From SYAN01 sp049459795 (GTDB taxonomy: Bacteria > Actinomycetota > Actinomycetes > Nanopelagicales > Nanopelagicaceae), in assembly GCA_049459795.1 (NCBI GenBank), contig JBMUDS010000023.1, positions 1 through 15,525 on the forward strand: a DNA stretch of 15,525 nt, in the 5' to 3' direction. The number at the start of each line of letters is the position of its first letter. Within the stretch, counting starts at the first letter, position 1. The notes beneath the pieces are model-generated. The model searched no databases. It was not told where the DNA came from and saw only the letters and a list, made by a program, of their open reading frames with translations. A program made the translations under genes and the position numbers. This document shows, piece after piece, positions 13,762-15,525 of the stretch.

Positions 13762-15086
13762 AAATCCACGACCTACGACTTCTCTGGCGCTTCAACGATT
13801 CGCCTCGACTCTTCCTGATCTATGCCGGAGCCGGACTCCTACGATCTTTCCTCATCGTTTCGCAGGCAATCATCCTTGCCACGATCGCCACGAGCATCTA
13901 CATTGAAGAATCGACTTTCCAGGATCTCGTTCCTCGTCTGATTCTCCTTCTAACTGTTACGGTCTTGAGGGTTCTAACCAATTTCGCCCTCGATTCCTTC
14001 GCAAAGAAGGAAAGTGAGGCGAGCCGAAACCAAAAGATCTCTACCCTCATCGAGAATTCCCTCCAAGAGAGCACCACAGATTTCGATCAGATGAGACTCC
14101 GCAAGGATCTCGCTTCAATCTCAGCGGATACGAAATACCTAACGGAGTATCTACCGAACCTCTTTGCAACCTTCTTCCTCTTTGTGACATATATATTCAC
14201 GGCAGCGATCACTCTGACTATCTTCGACGATGCGGCGGGAACCACACGTGCACTACTCGTTGCCATACTTCTTTGGGAGTTTGCGGTCTCGATTCGTGAT
14301 CTTGGTAGCCGGCCACGAGTCGAAAGCAACATCCAACCGACTTCCCATGAAGCGGATGCGGTTCCCGATGATGACGAACTGCTCAAATCACTCGGAAGGA
14401 TCAAAGAGATCCGTTGGACCGATTGCGAAATCGTCTTCAATGATGAGGACTCGGTGACTTTCGGGTGGGGTATTGCATCAGCAGGAAGACTGACTGCAAT
14501 CGTCGGACCGACAGGTTCTGGAAAGTCGAGCCTTTTGAAAGCGCTTATGCGAGATATCCCAGTCCATGAGGGACGCTTCTTCATTGATTCTTCCAAAGGA
14601 ACATATCGTCTCGAAGAACTTGATTTCGACTATTGGTTGGATCAAATCTCATGGGTACCTTCCACGCCTTACTTCCTGCCCGGGACCATAGAAAGTAATT
14701 TGAAGCTGATCAAACCTCGTGCCAATCGTGAACGTCTTGCAGAAGTGCTGAAGGCTGCCAATCTAGATGTCAATGTGTTGCCAGAAGGACTTCAAACTCC
14801 GATGAAGGTGAAGGAGGGCGGCCTTACCCACGTGCAATACCGACAGATCGCACTTGCCCGCGCCATTCTCAAAGATTCAGTGATCATCGTCGTCGATGCA
14901 CCAGCAGGTGATCTAGATCCCCATTATCAATTGCAGGAAGCGGCTCTTCTAAAGAACCTTGCGCGTGAAGGAAAGATCATCATCCTCATCACAAATGACG
15001 CTGAATCCCTGAAGCTCGCTGATCGAAAGTTCACCTTCGAGATTGATTATCGTCCTCCCGTGAGGATCTTGGAGGCAGCTCAATGA
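13758..15086 (+). CDS. CydD-like ABC exporter half with shortened membrane domain and degenerate ATPase
   Basis: A 442-residue protein: an N-terminal membrane domain with about four hydrophobic segments (near 19-46, 58-77, 133-156 and 163-180), a linker rich in Asp/Glu (190-210), then a nucleotide-binding domain (about 215-442). CydD and related half-exporters have six helices and about 550 residues, so a piece of roughly 100 residues, with two helices, is missing. Walker A GPTGSGKS (250-257) is intact. Elsewhere the active site is changed: the Q-loop Gln is Ser302 (WVPSTP), the signature reads LTHVQ (356-360), the Walker B Glu is Ala381 (VVDAPAG), and the H-loop His is Asn413 (ITNDAES). It may bind but hardly hydrolyse ATP. 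It overlaps the next gene by ATGA and is probably its partner. The reading frame is open and coherent, so it is not a recent pseudogene. Confidence 0.8.
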   Translation: MKIHDLRLLWRFNDSPRLFLIYAGAGLLRSFLIVSQAIILATIATSIYIEESTFQDLVPRLILLLTVTVLRVLTNFALDSFAKKESEASRNQKISTLIENSLQESTTDFDQMRLRKDLASISADTKYLTEYLPNLFATFFLFVTYIFTAAITLTIFDDAAGTTRALLVAILLWEFAVSIRDLGSRPRVESNIQPTSHEADAVPDDDELLKSLGRIKEIRWTDCEIVFNDEDSVTFGWGIASAGRLTAIVGPTGSGKSSLLKALMRDIPVHEGRFFIDSSKGTYRLEELDFDYWLDQISWVPSTPYFLPGTIESNLKLIKPRANRERLAEVLKAANLDVNVLPEGLQTPMKVKEGGLTHVQYRQIALARAILKDSVIIVVDAPAGDLDPHYQLQEAALLKNLAREGKIIILITNDAESLKLADRKFTFEIDYRPPVRILEAAQ

Positions 15087-15525
15087 GATTCAAGCTAGGT
15101 ACGTCGCCTCGATTGATCTCTTGGCTCATCGCAACCATCGGCTCCGGAGCGATTCTCTTCTTTCATTTCTATGCTGGTCTCGCCACATTGATCCTCATCG
15201 CAGCACTGATTCTCATTACGCCAAGTCTTCCGATCACAGAAGTTCGCTCACATCAAGAGTTCCTCAACGATTCGCAGCGCGAATTGGCCGAGGAATTAGC
15301 TTCAATGAAGTCTCATCACTTAGAGGGATTGATCTTCGGTTACGCCAAGAAACTAGGCGAAGGGATCGAGTCGATTCGTGAGAAACACAGAAATGCCGAG
15401 ATAGGTCTCCATAAGGCAATCAGGATGAGAAGATTGATCACACCTTTGTTTCTCGCACTAAGCATCATCGTCAATATCTCCTTGATCACAACAACGTTGG
15501 ATTCAGCATCTCGGAGCCTCCTGGC
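15083..15525 (+). CDS. Partner membrane protein, CydC-like but short at the N-terminus (cut by window edge)
   Basis: Runs off the right edge after 147 complete codons. A strong GGAGG ribosome site lies seven nt before its ATG, which overlaps the stop of the ABC-like gene. It begins MRFKLGTSPRLISWLIATIGSGAILFFHFYAGLATLILIAALILITPSLPI, two helices (about 12-48). Then comes a charged region (about 54-118, QRELAEELASMKSHHLEGLIFGYAKKLGEGIES...) like the intracellular loop of CydC-type half-exporters, and a hydrophobic segment (LITPLFLALSIIVNISLITT). Compared with CydC the first two helices appear to be missing. An ATPase domain would be expected to the right of the window but cannot be seen. A stand-alone membrane partner is the alternative. 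Confidence 0.55.
   Translation, partial: MRFKLGTSPRLISWLIATIGSGAILFFHFYAGLATLILIAALILITPSLPITEVRSHQEFLNDSQRELAEELASMKSHHLEGLIFGYAKKLGEGIESIREKHRNAEIGLHKAIRMRRLITPLFLALSIIVNISLITTTLDSASRSLL

Noticed and set aside
1..15525. CRISPR arrays, insertion sequences, rRNA, attachment sites
   Set aside because: No evenly spaced direct repeats, transposase or integrase motifs, or rRNA-like stretches were seen on either strand.

Overview
The window reads like a mid-G+C member of the Actinomycetota with a compact genome. Reasons: heme O synthase with the actinobacterial GTG-start N-terminus; a PF13796-like sensor domain next to an ABC-2 operon; a secreted coiled-coil protein like the front of RipA-type cell-wall hydrolases; tightly packed and overlapping genes; and many GTG starts that sit 6-8 nt behind a TAnnnT -10 box with no Shine-Dalgarno, the actinobacterial mark of leaderless mRNAs. 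I cannot name the genus; a streamlined freshwater lineage is a guess.

Layout. 1-312 (minus): start of a secreted coiled-coil protein, cut by the window edge. 415-3125 (minus): an operon of a membrane sensor fused directly to a LuxR DNA-binding domain, then an ABC-2 ATPase and its permease. 3193-4047 (minus): ctaB. 4089-5177 (plus): secreted YVTN beta-propeller, divergent from ctaB. 5155-6360 (minus): D-Ala-D-Ala carboxypeptidase of the PBP4/DacB type. 6430-8162 (plus): class II histone-deacetylase-like hydrolase overlapping a SpoU RNA methyltransferase. 8119-9592 (minus): TPR protein and low-molecular-weight tyrosine phosphatase. 9593-9724: a gap rich in inverted repeats.

9725-15525 is the most interesting part. 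A cytidylyltransferase-like gene (minus) is divergent from a plus-strand run: a two-domain CDP-alcohol phosphatidyltransferase, a second CDP-alcohol phosphatidyltransferase with His in place of the last catalytic Asp, a family 2 glycosyltransferase, a small upstream ORF, and two shortened ABC-exporter-like membrane proteins (CydD/CydC-like). The first has a nucleotide-binding domain in which the Q-loop, signature, Walker B glutamate and H-loop are all changed. A reasonable inference is that the locus activates a polyol phosphate with CTP, transfers it to make a phosphodiester-linked lipid or polar headgroup, and glycosylates it. Whether the ABC-like pair is functionally part of this is unproven.

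The divergent pair at 10421-10444 has start codons only 18 nt apart, and the two predicted -10 boxes overlap almost completely, so the two directions probably compete for RNA polymerase.
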